Positions 6,435-14,084 of a DNA stretch of 18,425 nt are shown here, one piece after another (position 1 is the stretch's first letter; each line of letters begins with the position of its first letter). The DNA comes from Candidatus Dojkabacteria bacterium (lineage in GTDB: Bacteria; Patescibacteriota; Dojkabacteria; B142; WJKM01), in contig JAGQLH010000018.1 in assembly GCA_020429465.1 (NCBI GenBank), forward strand, positions 1-18,425, in the 5' to 3' direction. The notes under the pieces are model-generated. The model made no database searches. It saw only the letters and a list, made by a program, of their open reading frames with translations, and was not told the origin of the DNA. A program made the translations under genes and the position numbers.

Positions 6435-7353
6435 ATAGTTCAGCCACCATACAGCGCGCACTCCCACCCCCGATATGTTCTATTGTTGGAATATCAACGC
6501 TTACTAATTCCCCAAACATACTAAACTCTTCATGTTGTTTTTGAGTAAGGTGCATCTGAGCTCTTTGGGACATTACAATAAATCGTTTACCCGTATCATT
6601 GGCAAGTTCAATAGTGTTCGCACACATATGAATTAATTGATCAGGTGTAAGTTTAATCTGGTACTTTTTTGTTTCCACAAAAGAGGCATGAAGTTGGTTT
6701 CGTTGCTCCACATCTGGGACTGCTTCTGGGCACCACACTACGTACTTTTCTCCCATATTCATCATCATATTTAAATGATAAAGTTCAAGACCGACATGGT
6801 CTTTTGCATGAAATGAGATCGGGGTATAACCTAGTTTTTTTGAAAATAGCTCAAGTGCTTGTTGTGATGTCCGTGGAGAAAGTGCAGCATAGACAATTTT
6901 ATGTTCTCTATCAAAAACCATACTTCCGGTACCCTCTAATACTAAATTTTCGTCCTCTAGATAGCTTAAATCAATTATTTCATCAACTTCTATGTTATTT
7001 CGTTTAAGAATTCCAATCACTACATCTACCTGTCTTTCAGCTCTACGATTTGGTGTAAGCATCGGGTATGTTATTAATACATTTTTATCACCCACAATAT
7101 GAGAAGATAGCCAATTGTTGGGAAATACCGCATCAGGAGTAACCACATTTTTGTTACTTGTGATATCAAATACTTGTATACCCTTGGATCTTAATAATTT
7201 AGCCATGTTTGAAAACTCAACTCCTGCAGTATGTGTGATGCTTTGGGAGCTTTCTATATGAGTATGTTGAAATGGATTTGTTTTTGCAGTTTCTGGATTA
7301 AAACCAAAATAATCTGGTCGTACCATTAAAACTGTATTGGTTACTTGTTTCAT
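6424..7353 (-). CDS. ctlX: CtlX-like citrulline/arginine-directed amidinotransferase-fold hydrolase
   Basis: The 309-aa protein opens with VLMVRPDYFGFNPETAKTNP, the pattern of the CtlX (citrulline utilisation hydrolase) branch of the arginine deiminase/amidinotransferase superfamily. Other family features are DAVFPNNWLSSH (about 93-104), LEGTGSMVFD, YHLNMMMN with the active-site histidine, and the C-terminal IGGGSARCMVAELF with the nucleophile Cys301. Characterised relatives include citrulline ureidase, which hydrolyses citrulline to ornithine, CO2 and ammonia, and arginine deiminases, which make citrulline. Its position next to argG-argH-argS fits a role in citrulline or arginine turnover. 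Which direction it works cannot be decided from sequence. It lies 37 bases downstream of ung on the same strand and may be co-transcribed with it. The family is firm, the exact substrate is not. Confidence 0.8.
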   Translation of the reverse strand: MKQVTNTVLMVRPDYFGFNPETAKTNPFQHTHIESSQSITHTAGVEFSNMAKLLRSKGIQVFDITSNKNVVTPDAVFPNNWLSSHIVGDKNVLITYPMLTPNRRAERQVDVVIGILKRNNIEVDEIIDLSYLEDENLVLEGTGSMVFDREHKIVYAALSPRTSQQALELFSKKLGYTPISFHAKDHVGLELYHLNMMMNMGEKYVVWCPEAVPDVEQRNQLHASFVETKKYQIKLTPDQLIHMCANTIELANDTGKRFIVMSQRAQMHLTQKQHEEFSMFGELVSVDIPTIEHIGGGSARCMVAELFYK

Positions 7354-7390
7354 GGGGATGGAAACGGAGACTTGTTATGTATATCACAAC

Positions 7391-8056
7391 TTACCAATCA
7401 ATTTCCATGAAATCATGATCTGTTAGGAATTTGTTTGTTTTACTAAAGTGTTTAGACCCAAAGAAACCTTTGTTAGCTGAAAACGGGGATGGATGTGGGG
7501 AGGTAAGAATCAAATGTCCATTATCTGGATTAATAAGGGACTTCTTTTTTTGTGCATATGCACCCCAAAGAAGAAACACAACATGACGTCGTTTGTTTGA
7601 AAGGATTTCGATTGCTTTATCGGTAAATTCTTCCCATCCTTTTCCTTGGTGAGATCCGGGAGATTTTGCTTGGACGGTTAAGGTAGCATTCAGAAGTAAA
7701 ACCCCCTGCTCTGCCCAATAGCTTAAATCACCAGAAGTTGGGCTTGGTCTTTCAAGATCGCTTGTGATTTCTTTATAAATATTTTGAAGTGATGGTGGTA
7801 TAGTAGTTCCTTCTTGAACCGAAAAGCTTAAACCATGTGCTTGTCCTTTTCCATGATAAGGATCTTGCCCAATAATTACGACTTTCACTCTATTGAAGGG
7901 GGTGCAATTGAATGCATTGAAAATAAGTTTGGGAGGTGGATATATAGTATTTGTAGCATATTGTTTCTTCACAAACGAGACAAGTTCTTTAAAGTAAGGT
8001 TTTTCAAACTCGCTATGAAGTTGTTCTCTCCATGTCGGATCTATTTGTATTGTCAT
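7391..8056 (-). CDS. ung: Uracil-DNA glycosylase (family 1)
   Basis: It removes uracil from DNA as the first step of base excision repair. The 221-aa length is standard. The water-activating motif GQDPYHG lies at 63-69, the uracil-binding Asn is in LLNATLTV (about 121-128), and the catalytic/intercalating loop HPSPFS is at 188-193, followed by GFFGSKHFSKTN. All catalytic elements are intact. It is divergent from pilD, 93 bases apart, with ctlX following 37 bases downstream. The ATG at 8056 gives the usual N-terminal length; no Shine-Dalgarno sequence precedes it. Nothing suggests a link to arginine metabolism. Confidence 0.97.
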   Translation of the reverse strand: MTIQIDPTWREQLHSEFEKPYFKELVSFVKKQYATNTIYPPPKLIFNAFNCTPFNRVKVVIIGQDPYHGKGQAHGLSFSVQEGTTIPPSLQNIYKEITSDLERPSPTSGDLSYWAEQGVLLLNATLTVQAKSPGSHQGKGWEEFTDKAIEILSNKRRHVVFLLWGAYAQKKKSLINPDNGHLILTSPHPSPFSANKGFFGSKHFSKTNKFLTDHDFMEIDW

Positions 8057-8079
8057 ATGACTATGATACTATGTCATGT

Positions 8080-8107
8080 TTTACACCATCTAGACAGGTA
8101 GAGTCAA
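8080..8107 (-). promoter_or_regulatory. Possible ung promoter
   Basis: TTGACT (8107-8102), 16 nt, and TGTAAA (8085-8080) on the minus strand could be the -35 and -10 boxes of ung, with a short leader to the ATG at 8056. The -10 match is only four of six. It overlaps the better-matching pilD promoter on the other strand. Confidence 0.35.
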
Positions 8108-8119
8108 ATTACATAGAAT
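8091..8119 (+). promoter_or_regulatory. pilD promoter
   Basis: TAGACA (8091-8096), a 17-nt spacer and TAGAAT (8114-8119) each match the sigma70 consensus at five of six positions. A start near 8126 leaves a leader of about 24 nt before the pilD ATG. Confidence 0.6.
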
Positions 8120-8149
8120 ACAATTAATCTATATTTTCTTCATTCACTT

Positions 8150-8785
8150 ATGAAATTACGCTCTCACTTTATTCGTTACATAGCGCTGAGTAGTATTATT
8201 GCTCTTCTTTTAGGAGTTGTTTTCTATCAAAAAATGGTAGTTACTCAAGCACTCGATATACAGCATTTCTTTTGGTTATTTTTCTTGATTGTTAATTGTA
8301 TTGTTTTAATCTATTTAGGTATTGTAGATTTTGTAAGTTTTGAAGTACCAGATCTGCTAACAAAGGTATACATAGGAATTCTTATAACTATTAATATTGG
8401 GTTGATGTTATTAGGTGGACTTCACACTGAACATCTACTCTGGGAAAGCACTGCTTTTATTCCTATCCATAATCTTATTGGAGGTTTTAGTGCGGGATCA
8501 TTTTTCTACTTCCTTGTTACGGCTACTAAAGAAAAAGCTATGGGAGCTGGAGATATACGAATTGCATGTATCATGGGGCTTTTATTAGGGATTTCAAAGC
8601 TACTTGTAGCATTCTATATAACTATTCTGAGTGCTTGTTTGGTTGGATTAGTGTATGCGGGGTATAAGAAACAATTCAAAGGTCTTAAGATTCCCTTTGT
8701 ACCATTTATGGTATTCGGAACTATTACTAGTATTATATTTTACGATGCAATCCTCATAATTCTTCAATCAAGAGGTTTGGTTTAA
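8150..8785 (+). CDS. pilD: Type IV prepilin peptidase (short form, no methylase domain)
   Basis: This membrane aspartyl protease cleaves the leader of type IV prepilins; its substrates here are the class III-leader pilins of the operon on the other strand. The 211-aa protein carries the two catalytic aspartates of the A24 family: Asp60 in YLGIVDFVSFEVPD, and Asp135 in the GxGD motif MGAGDIR. The late IPFVPFM segment is the counterpart of the usual IPFGPFL. Several hydrophobic segments span the sequence (about 10-27, 41-58, 73-90, 108-124, 138-170, 184-206). The N-terminal cytoplasmic domain with the Cys motifs, responsible for N-methylation in PilD/GspO, is missing and replaced by a short membrane helix. 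It therefore probably only cleaves, unless another methylase exists. Its stop is seven bases from the convergent giant pilin gene. Confidence 0.93.
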   Translation: MKLRSHFIRYIALSSIIALLLGVVFYQKMVVTQALDIQHFFWLFFLIVNCIVLIYLGIVDFVSFEVPDLLTKVYIGILITINIGLMLLGGLHTEHLLWESTAFIPIHNLIGGFSAGSFFYFLVTATKEKAMGAGDIRIACIMGLLLGISKLLVAFYITILSACLVGLVYAGYKKQFKGLKIPFVPFMVFGTITSIIFYDAILIILQSRGLV

Positions 8786-8792
8786 TGTGCTG

Positions 8793-10760
8793 CTAACTTT
8801 CGTAAATAAACACGACATCGTAAAGAGAGGGGGTAACGTTTGAGTCTGAAGTTGTGAGATATGCTTGATATTGTATATAGCGGCCTTCTTGTTTACTTTC
8901 AGGAATATATGTTCCTTGTCCATCAAAATATGACCCACCTGTTCCATCTGGTCCAAACCAGCTTTCTCCAGATAGATCAAAAGTATCCCCAATTCTAATT
9001 TGTAGTTGTAAAGTCGTTCCGGAAGGTATGTTTTCAGTCCAATCGAGAGATAGGAAATTTGTGAGAGCAGTTCCACTATCGAATACCTCGGATACATAAG
9101 TACCTGAGGGGGCATATACTCCACCACCTGCTCCGGCTCCAGGACCTCCACGGATAATTTTGAATTCCCCAGTTGTTTCGCCAGTCAAAACATATGCGTA
9201 TGAGTTATTGCCAGGTGTTTTGACTGTATCAACATCATAAACTCCCCTATTCGTTGATTCTGTAGTGAAATCTATACCCCCACATTTAACAAGGTTTAGT
9301 TCATCAGAAATATCAACAACATGGTATTCATCTTCACCAAATCTTCCTGCAACTATTAATCTATCATCTTCTTCAAAAACTGATAACCCTTCGACAGTCG
9401 TACCATTAGTATCATAACCGTTCACATAACTTGGATTTTCGGGGTCACTTATATCTACAATGTGTACTTCATCACCTGAGGTTTCAACGGTAGCATAATA
9501 AAGCCTATCGCCGGTATCATTAATATCCATTCGGCTTGGGTTTACTGTTGCATAATTGATTGTTGCAACTTCTACCATATTTGTAGGGTCGCTAACATCT
9601 ACTACTCGTATATCCCTATCTGAATTGATCCACATAAGATATGCATATCCATCTCGTATAACTATTTGATCAATTCTTCCTGATGTCGTTCTGTAATCTA
9701 AAATATCTAACTCTGAGAGTACTCCACTGGGGGGCGAATCTATATCAACAGAAATAAACTTTCTGACCTGCCCAATATATCCAGTATCAGTTGAGGTATC
9801 GACCCAAACTGCATTTGCATCTGACCAAAAAGGTGCATCATAATATGCTACCTCAGAGTATGGAGATGATCCGATATCTATAACAGTTAATTCCTTTGAA
9901 TTATTTGAACTTGCAAGAAAAACATTATTTGAAACTGGGTAATGATCTGTTATCCAATTTCCATCATCGTAATTATCATCAAGGGAAACAATCGGAGGAT
10001 CAGCATCAATGATTGATACTCGAGTAAATGGAGTACCACTTGTGCTTGTGCGAGTACTCATTGTTGCATTGTCTCCTTCTGCAGTAATGTTTTGTGGCCA
10101 CCCATCCCCTGGAATCTCGTACGAGGAAACATTATTTTCTGGTTCACACCAATCGGGAAATGTTGTTGATTCAAGTTCTATTTCCCCTCCAAGCGCACCG
10201 TTGATTACGGTAGTTGAAAATTCTCCAGAGGTAAAATCTGCAATGGAGGTTTGTAACCATTGTGGAGATGCCCAGTTACTTATGTATATTTGATTGATTT
10301 CTGAGTGTACAATTCCTAATAGGTCCGTCCATGAAACTTCTACTGTTACTACCCTACTATTTATGTCTAAGATACCACCGGTTTGAACAATATTTCCAGA
10401 TGAATCTCTGTAAACATCACCAAGCTCAAAACTGGAGGTAATTAAATCCCTTGTTATGGGACCATCTAGTATTGTGTATTGTGAATCTTGGAAGCTTAAG
10501 TGTTTTGGTCCATCGTTTGTGTTATCAATAATGGAACTCCATAAGTCCTTTTTACTAAGTAGCAAGGCACTCATTAGTTCTTCGCTTGCTATTGCACTAT
10601 CTACTTTTCTACTACTATTTTCTGTGAATTTTGATATATCTATCGCCAGAACTATTATGCTTGTAATAACAATAGTGAGGATTCCCAGAACAACGAGGAT
10701 TTCCATAAGAGAAAACCCAGGTATGCTTCTCTGATTGTTATTTGATTGTATAGAAGACAT
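8793..10760 (-). CDS. Giant minor pilin with LVIVD beta-propeller repeats (copy 2)
   Basis: The 655-aa protein starts with a class III prepilin leader: cleavage is expected after Gly15 in SIPG-FSLMEILVVLG, with the conserved Glu five residues later and a hydrophobic helix to about residue 41. The middle holds LVIVD-type blades, seen as IRVVDVSDPTN, VHIVDISDPENP and YHVVDISDELN, which form a beta-propeller in this family (about 280-525). A Gly-rich hinge (IIRGGPGAGAGGG) leads to a C-terminal beta-sandwich module ending in GRYIQYQAYL and a final VVFIYES. It would sit in a pilus as an oversized, outward-facing minor subunit, plausibly an adhesin or sensor. It is paralogous to the 651-aa pilin upstream in the same operon. 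It is the last gene of the operon, 11 bases after the PilX-like gene. Confidence 0.85.
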   Translation of the reverse strand: MSSIQSNNNQRSIPGFSLMEILVVLGILTIVITSIIVLAIDISKFTENSSRKVDSAIASEELMSALLLSKKDLWSSIIDNTNDGPKHLSFQDSQYTILDGPITRDLITSSFELGDVYRDSSGNIVQTGGILDINSRVVTVEVSWTDLLGIVHSEINQIYISNWASPQWLQTSIADFTSGEFSTTVINGALGGEIELESTTFPDWCEPENNVSSYEIPGDGWPQNITAEGDNATMSTRTSTSGTPFTRVSIIDADPPIVSLDDNYDDGNWITDHYPVSNNVFLASSNNSKELTVIDIGSSPYSEVAYYDAPFWSDANAVWVDTSTDTGYIGQVRKFISVDIDSPPSGVLSELDILDYRTTSGRIDQIVIRDGYAYLMWINSDRDIRVVDVSDPTNMVEVATINYATVNPSRMDINDTGDRLYYATVETSGDEVHIVDISDPENPSYVNGYDTNGTTVEGLSVFEEDDRLIVAGRFGEDEYHVVDISDELNLVKCGGIDFTTESTNRGVYDVDTVKTPGNNSYAYVLTGETTGEFKIIRGGPGAGAGGGVYAPSGTYVSEVFDSGTALTNFLSLDWTENIPSGTTLQLQIRIGDTFDLSGESWFGPDGTGGSYFDGQGTYIPESKQEGRYIQYQAYLTTSDSNVTPSLYDVVFIYES

Positions 10761-10771
10761 TAAACCGATGC

Positions 10772-11155
10772 TTATTGTTGTGGGTCATTTGACGATATGT
10801 CATATGGTTCAACTGAAATATCGACATATTTGGTATCAATGAATGTGAATTCATCTACAATACTTGTTAAATCAAGTACTTTAACATTCACTACTGATAA
10901 ATGATCTTGTATATCAACAGTACAGCTACCATCATTATATATGTGTGATACCTCGCCCGTAAAGCTGGTGTCTTGTCTCACTCTATAGAGCCCTTCTTCC
11001 AGGCACGTTCGTGATCGTAATTGGGCCAAGGAGTTTGATTGAAACGTTTCAGAAGTGTGTCCTAAATCAATACCGGTTAGAACCAACGTAATTCCTGCTG
11101 CGAGTAAAATTGCGGAGGCAAGAACGGTAGTTGTAAGTGTTATACTTCCTTTCAT
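10772..11155 (-). CDS. PilX/GspK-like minor pilin
   Basis: The small protein (127 aa) begins MKG-SITLTTTVLASAILLAAG: a very short basic leader with Gly3, then a hydrophobic helix without the Glu5 of normal pilins. That pattern fits the PilX/GspK class, which caps the pseudopilus tip. The remainder is short and has two cysteines (CLEEGLYR and CTVDIQD) that could form a disulfide. It lies between the PilW-like and the second giant pilin genes, the usual place for this component. Sequence similarity to known PilX is weak, so the assignment leans on the N-terminus and gene order. It could also be a non-processed membrane-anchored protein. Confidence 0.62.
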   Translation of the reverse strand: MKGSITLTTTVLASAILLAAGITLVLTGIDLGHTSETFQSNSLAQLRSRTCLEEGLYRVRQDTSFTGEVSHIYNDGSCTVDIQDHLSVVNVKVLDLTSIVDEFTFIDTKYVDISVEPYDISSNDPQQ

Positions 11156-11186
11156 TATGGGCAGATTGAAATCTAATAGATATGAT

Positions 11187-11675
11187 TTATGGTACCATAA
11201 AGGTCATTTCGGTGTCTTTGAATATGTTTGGATCTCTTGCAGAGGATATATCAAATAGTACTCGAACTCCAACTACATCTCCATCTTTATTTTCTACATC
11301 CTGAACTCCAAAGGTACCAATTGCTACTTTACTTGTGGTAATAGGAAGGGTTTCAATACCGTCATTATCAAAATAGAGTGTAGAGCCAGAGTCTGTGTAT
11401 TGATAGTAACCTGCGTCGGCCAAATCCAATAAAATCATTCCTGTATCGGTAGAATTAATTGACTCAGATGTACGAAAACTTTCTTTTATATGTTCAGCTA
11501 CAAATATGATATTTCTATCAATCTCTGCTCGGTATTTGGCTGTATTATTACTTTGATCAATTGTTGACATGATTTCAATCACAACAACAAAAATAATACT
11601 GAACAATGCCAGATATAGCAGTGCTTCGAACAGTGTTAATCCCTGTAGAGTTTTTTCTTGTCGACTAATTTTCAT
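11187..11675 (-). CDS. PilW/GspJ-like minor pilin
   Basis: The 162-aa protein has a prepilin leader MKISRQEKTLQG with predicted cleavage after Gly12, followed by LTLFEALLYLALFSIIFVVV with Glu at position 5 of the mature protein. The LFEALLYLALFS pattern is that of the GspJ/PilW type of minor pilin. The rest is a small, largely beta C-terminal domain ending in a strand that reads DISSARDPNIFKDTEMTFMV. Its start overlaps the end of the 651-aa pilin gene by 11 bases, which supports translational coupling. It probably assembles with the GspH-like, PilX-like and giant pilins into the pilus initiation/tip complex. Confidence 0.78.
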   Translation of the reverse strand: MKISRQEKTLQGLTLFEALLYLALFSIIFVVVIEIMSTIDQSNNTAKYRAEIDRNIIFVAEHIKESFRTSESINSTDTGMILLDLADAGYYQYTDSGSTLYFDNDGIETLPITTSKVAIGTFGVQDVENKDGDVVGVRVLFDISSARDPNIFKDTEMTFMVP

Positions 11676-13620
11676 AGATTACAACTACATCATGCAATTG
11701 AGGAGTAAAGGCTGAATTATTTGTTTCTAATTCAACTCTAAACTGTAGGTATCTTCCATTTTGTTCTGAAAGTGGTATATATCCCCCTACCCCATCTTCA
11801 AAATATGTTTGATCTGTTCCGTCTGGACCAAACCAATCCTCCCCTGATAAATTAGAAGTGTTTCCAATCTTGAATTGAAGTTTTACATCAGTACCGTTTG
11901 GTTCATCCGTACTCCAATCAAATGATAAGTTTTTTGTTTCTATACTTCCAGTATCAAATATACTTGATTCGAATGTTCCAGATGCAACGTACGAACCACC
12001 ACCTCCTGCCCCAGGACCTCCTCTAACTATCTTAAATTCTGCGTCATTCTCTCCTGCAAGGGTATACGCATATGAATTGTTTAGAGATGTTTTGAGTGTA
12101 TCAACATCAAATGCACCTTTATTTCCCTTTTGACTAGTAAACTCAGTACTTCCACAAAGAAATGGATTATTATCGTCTGATACATCAATAACTTGATATT
12201 CATCACCAAATCTTCCAACAGCTATCAGTTTTTGGTCCTCTTCGAAGTATGACATGCCTTTAAAGCTTGTTCCATTACTCTCGAACTCGGAAAGATAAAT
12301 TGGATTTGTGGGGTCACTTATGTCAAAAATAAACACTTCGCTGTCATGGTTATCTGCGGTAAAGAAGTAAAGTCGATCACCCGTAGTATTTACATGAACT
12401 CCCTCAGCGCTTTCATTGTTAACATTAATTTCTGTTACATGAGCTAAATTATTTGGATCACTAATATCCACTATCATTATTTCATCAGGGTTATTGAGCC
12501 ACGCAACATATGCATAATCACCCCAGACAGCAATATCTTGAATTTGACCCTGTTCACTTCTATAATCGAGAATATCTAAGGAAGATAGAACTCCACTCGG
12601 TGGAAAGGATGTATCTACTGCAATGAATTTACGTACTTGGCCTAAGAATGTAACTTGATTGATTGGGTCATAAGCAACTGCAGCAGCATCAGACCAAAAT
12701 GGCGCATCAAAGTATGCTACTTCTACAATTGGATCTTGGCTTATATCTAGGACTTGTAACTCTTTTGAATTATGGGTAGAAGCTAAAAATGCATAATTAC
12801 TGTAGGCATCATGGTCGTATGTAAGTTCATTTCCAGTATCGTAATTACCTAATTCAGAGATTAAAGGAGGATCTCCATCCGTCACTTGTACGTATGAGAA
12901 TGTAACTCCTTGTCCATTCCCTTTTGTTCCAAGTGTTGCATCCTCACCCACAATTACCACACTTTGAGGCCATCCATTACCGTTTAAATCGAATGAAGAC
13001 ACATTGAACTCTGGTTCACACCAATCGGGAAATGAAGTAGATTCCAACTCGATTTCTCCCCCTAATGCACCATTAATTTGTGTTCCTGCAAGTACTCCAG
13101 TACTAAAGTCCGCAGATGTTGTTTCAAGCCATTGTGGAGTTGACCAATTACTAATGTATATATCACTTGAATCAGTAAATTCATTATCAAAGGTGTCAGT
13201 CCAGGAGGTGGTAGTAGTTACTAGTCGAGAGTTTATGTCGAGGGTACCACCCGACGGTACAATATCCCCATTTGAATCTCTGTAAACGTCAGTGATCTCA
13301 AAGCTGAAAGTGATACCGTTTTGTGTATTTTCCCCATCCTCTATAACATAACGATTGTTCTCAAAAGATAGGTATTTTGGACCGTCATTTGTATGAATAA
13401 TTATGTCACTCCACAAATCCTGCTTATTTATGAGTAGTGCATTAATGTTTTCTTGAATAAAGATTGAGCTATCTACTCGCCTACTATTGTTTTCGTTGAA
13501 CCTGATTGTATCTAGAGCAAGAAATATGATGCTCGTAATAATAATAGAAAGTAATCCTAAAACAATGGTTATCTCCATTAACGAGAATCCTTGTAGAGAT
13601 TTATGGGCGAGTTTTTTCAT
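11665..13620 (-). CDS. Giant minor pilin with LVIVD beta-propeller repeats (copy 1)
   Basis: The 651-aa protein begins MKKLAHKSLQG-FSLMEITIVLG, a canonical class III leader with Gly11 at the cleavage site and Glu at +5. After the pilin helix come a shared block with GALGGEIELESTSFPDWCEP and LVIVD-type repeats such as LQVLDISQDP, IMIVDISDPNN, VFIFDISDPTNP and YQVIDVSDDNNP. A Gly hinge (IVRGGPGAGGGG) and a C-terminal beta-sandwich with GRYLQFRVEL follow. Both giant pilins keep the same domain order, block lengths and final aromatic strand, so they are duplicates. The start codon overlaps the gspH-like stop codon (TAATG). It is placed between the GspH-like and PilW-like genes, so it may replace PilV/GspI in the minor-pilin set. 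Confidence 0.85.
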   Translation of the reverse strand: MKKLAHKSLQGFSLMEITIVLGLLSIIITSIIFLALDTIRFNENNSRRVDSSIFIQENINALLINKQDLWSDIIIHTNDGPKYLSFENNRYVIEDGENTQNGITFSFEITDVYRDSNGDIVPSGGTLDINSRLVTTTTSWTDTFDNEFTDSSDIYISNWSTPQWLETTSADFSTGVLAGTQINGALGGEIELESTSFPDWCEPEFNVSSFDLNGNGWPQSVVIVGEDATLGTKGNGQGVTFSYVQVTDGDPPLISELGNYDTGNELTYDHDAYSNYAFLASTHNSKELQVLDISQDPIVEVAYFDAPFWSDAAAVAYDPINQVTFLGQVRKFIAVDTSFPPSGVLSSLDILDYRSEQGQIQDIAVWGDYAYVAWLNNPDEIMIVDISDPNNLAHVTEINVNNESAEGVHVNTTGDRLYFFTADNHDSEVFIFDISDPTNPIYLSEFESNGTSFKGMSYFEEDQKLIAVGRFGDEYQVIDVSDDNNPFLCGSTEFTSQKGNKGAFDVDTLKTSLNNSYAYTLAGENDAEFKIVRGGPGAGGGGSYVASGTFESSIFDTGSIETKNLSFDWSTDEPNGTDVKLQFKIGNTSNLSGEDWFGPDGTDQTYFEDGVGGYIPLSEQNGRYLQFRVELETNNSAFTPQLHDVVVIYEN

Positions 13621-14084
13621 TAGAGTAAAGAATAGTCTATAAGTCCTTGGGCATTTATTGTAACTTGAAACGTGTTTCCACCATCAGTTACATCAAGTGA
13701 TCCAAAGGTACTAGGTAAAATTTCACCTTCACCAAAGGTGATTTCGGAACTTAAATCATCAAATGTTATGTTGGTGATAGTTATTCCGGTTTCTAACGTA
13801 ATATCGGCTTGGGTTTCATTCGGGTTTCCATCTTCCCATTTAAAGATGGTGTACCCGTTTTCTGTGAAACTAATTCCATAATTTTTATTTTCATTTCCTG
13901 AGTATGCGTTTTGTTGCTGTCTCCATAAGTTTGACGCTATATCCTCTGTTGCGTCTTGAACGTTTCTTCTCGAAACAATGTTAAGAGAATATGGGATAGC
14001 AAACGAAGAAATAATAATCAACATTCCCATCACCATGATGAGCTCAACAAAACTAAACCCTTGTAACGAATTACATTTACGCAT
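13620..14084 (-). CDS. GspH/FimT-type minor pilin
   Basis: The 154-aa protein begins MRKCNSLQG-FSFVELIMVMG, with leader cleavage after Gly9 and Glu at +5, and a hydrophobic helix ending near IIISSFAIPY. The next stretch, RRNVQDATEDIASNLWRQQQNA, matches the helical part of GspH/FimT pilins, where an RxxAxxxAxxLxxxLRxAR-like pattern is typical. The C-terminal half is beta-rich. The gene overlaps pilC by eight bases upstream and the 651-aa pilin by one base downstream. It heads the minor-pilin block. Confidence 0.8.
   Translation of the reverse strand: MRKCNSLQGFSFVELIMVMGMLIIISSFAIPYSLNIVSRRNVQDATEDIASNLWRQQQNAYSGNENKNYGISFTENGYTIFKWEDGNPNETQADITLETGITITNITFDDLSSEITFGEGEILPSTFGSLDVTDGGNTFQVTINAQGLIDYSLL

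Noticed and set aside
6669..7007. 112-aa plus-strand frame opposite ctlX
   Set aside because: It is antisense to a well-supported CtlX-family gene with intact catalytic motifs; no support for independent coding.
8768..9151. 127-aa minus-strand frame overlapping the end of the giant pilin gene
   Set aside because: It is an out-of-frame shadow of the 655-aa pilin gene, has no recognisable domain, and runs across the pilD stop.
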